From positions 919,594-983,593 of the forward strand of contig NZ_JAHKPV010000001.1 of assembly GCF_018860765.1 (NCBI RefSeq): a stretch of 64,000 nucleotides of DNA. The letters are read 5' to 3'. Both the position numbers and the translations under genes were made by a program. The notes under the pieces are model-generated. The model had not been told where the DNA came from. It made no database searches and saw only the letters and a program-made list of their open reading frames with translations. The DNA is from Marinobacter salexigens. Its GTDB lineage: Bacteria; Pseudomonadota; Gammaproteobacteria; Pseudomonadales; Oleiphilaceae. Shown in pieces: positions 63,120-64,000 of the stretch (within the stretch, counting starts at the first letter, position 1; each line of letters begins with the position of its first letter).

Positions 63120-63974
63120 ATGCTTGATGTTACAAAGAACCTGATTGAGTTGCTGTATCTGGAGCCAACGGGTGAAGGCCATTATCGTGGCGACAGTCAG
63201 GACTTAGGGTTTCCCCATGTGTTTGGAGGGCAAGTCCTCGGGCAGGCTTTGATGGCGGCCAGTCATACAGTTGAGGGCCGTCTCTGCCATTCTTTGCACG
63301 CTTATTTTCTGCGCCCCGGCAACCAGCATATGCCTATCGACTATGAAGTTCAGCGGGTGCGCGATGGCCGCAGTTTTGCAGTTCGCCGGGTTATCGCCCG
63401 ACAAGATGGCAAGGAAATTCTAACGGGAACCATGTCGTTTCATGTGCCTGAAGAAGGCTTTGAGCATCAGGCGGATATGCCAGACGCACCAGATCCTGAC
63501 ACTCTGCGGTCTGAGCAGGAATGGGGCAAAATCATGGCGGCACAAGCGCCGGAAAAATTGCGGGAGATCATGACCCGCGACCGTCCCATTGAAATCCGCC
63601 CGGTCAATCCGGTGAATCCGTTTGCGCCGGAGAAACGCCCGCCGCACAAACAAAACTGGATCCGTGCGCTGGGACCATTGCCGGATGATCCGGTTTTGCA
63701 CCGCTGCCTACTCATATACGCATCAGACTTTTCGTTTCTAGGAACCTCGCTCAGCCCCCATGGCGTATCGTTTATGAATAAAGGGTTGCAGGTTGCAAGC
63801 TTGGATCATGCGATATGGTTTCATCGGAATTTTCGAATGGAGGATTGGCTACTTTATGACAAGGACAGTCCGAGCGCTTCTTCTGGGCGTGGGTTCAATC
63901 GTGGCAACTTCTTCAATGAAAAAGGTGTTCTTGTTGCGTCCACAACGCAGGAAGCGTTGATTCGTCTGCGCTAA
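63120..63974 (+). CDS. tesB: Acyl-CoA thioesterase II TesB
   Basis: 284 residues, a double-hotdog protein. FPHVFGGQVLGQALMAA and ASDFSFLGTSLSPHG contain the family active-site Asp, and the Thr and Gln complete the triad in VASLDHAIWFH and STTQEALIRLR. It cleaves medium- to long-chain acyl-CoA. ACAGGAGCAGGC precedes the ATG. Monocistronic. Confidence 0.94.
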   Translation: MLDVTKNLIELLYLEPTGEGHYRGDSQDLGFPHVFGGQVLGQALMAASHTVEGRLCHSLHAYFLRPGNQHMPIDYEVQRVRDGRSFAVRRVIARQDGKEILTGTMSFHVPEEGFEHQADMPDAPDPDTLRSEQEWGKIMAAQAPEKLREIMTRDRPIEIRPVNPVNPFAPEKRPPHKQNWIRALGPLPDDPVLHRCLLIYASDFSFLGTSLSPHGVSFMNKGLQVASLDHAIWFHRNFRMEDWLLYDKDSPSASSGRGFNRGNFFNEKGVLVASTTQEALIRLR

Positions 63975-64000
63975 AGCCTGCTGTCATCCCGAGCGGTGTT

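Noticed and set aside
1..64000. CRISPR arrays, insertion sequences, prophage genes, tRNA or rRNA genes
   Set aside because: No regularly spaced repeats, transposase or phage motifs, or cloverleaf-like sequences were recognised anywhere in the window.

Overview
The window reads as a chromosomal segment of a marine gammaproteobacterium, most likely Marinobacter or a close relative. This is inferred from family content and gene order; no 16S gene or other direct marker is present. Coding density is high, nearly every gene is intact, and I see no insertion sequence, prophage, CRISPR array, tRNA or rRNA. Both window edges fall in ordinary metabolic genes.

Layout. 1-12.6 kb is mostly housekeeping: a partial enoyl-CoA hydratase/isomerase family gene, a small cytochrome c, ppnN, thiI, an acetylpolyamine amidohydrolase-like deacetylase divergent from a succinate-semialdehyde dehydrogenase, an operon of chemoreceptor, porin and PstS-like protein, and uvrD. 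12.8-22.7 kb is an arsenic-resistance region: two ArsP-like permeases, a class I glutamine amidotransferase, an ArsR repressor, ACR3, ArsH, a small thioredoxin-like protein, an arsenate reductase fused to an ArsR domain, and the GAPDH-ArsJ pair that exports arsenate as 1-arseno-3-phosphoglycerate. uppP sits inside it. 22.7-25.2 kb holds an outer-membrane barrel protein, a tRNA-queuosine mannosyltransferase with a small coupled upstream ORF, and a YciA-like thioesterase.

25.2-30.8 kb is the complete pstSCAB-phoU operon with a clear Pho box. phoB-phoR lie at 57-59 kb, and phoB has its own Pho box with the same spacing to the -10 element, so both halves of the phosphate-starvation circuit and its targets are visible here. 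A PhoD phosphatase at 44.4 kb may also belong to it.

30.8-44 kb carries hinT, a ubiF-like hydroxylase, a YbaK-type deacylase, mscS, mnmH, a vanZ-like gene, cysZ, rapA, fadE, crcB, a cold-shock gene and a GST. The 470-bp non-coding gap between mnmH and the vanZ-like gene contains the most notable element. It is an unannotated CsrB/RsmZ-type regulatory RNA on the minus strand, with 14 GGA motifs, several displayed in perfect hairpin loops, a strong terminator, a -10 box, and a palindromic GacA/UvrY-type box about 180 bp upstream of the predicted start.

44-64 kb has phoD, a divergent phosphoketolase-family enzyme, ilvD, pbpG, a short asparaginase, rsuA, a membrane hydrolase, a THxN-type PEP-CTERM protein, an MltB-like transglycosylase, a response regulator, phoRB, ubiA-ubiC-hpt, rubredoxin with its reductase, and tesB. 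The rubredoxin pair, FadE and the thioesterases fit an alkane- and lipid-using marine heterotroph.
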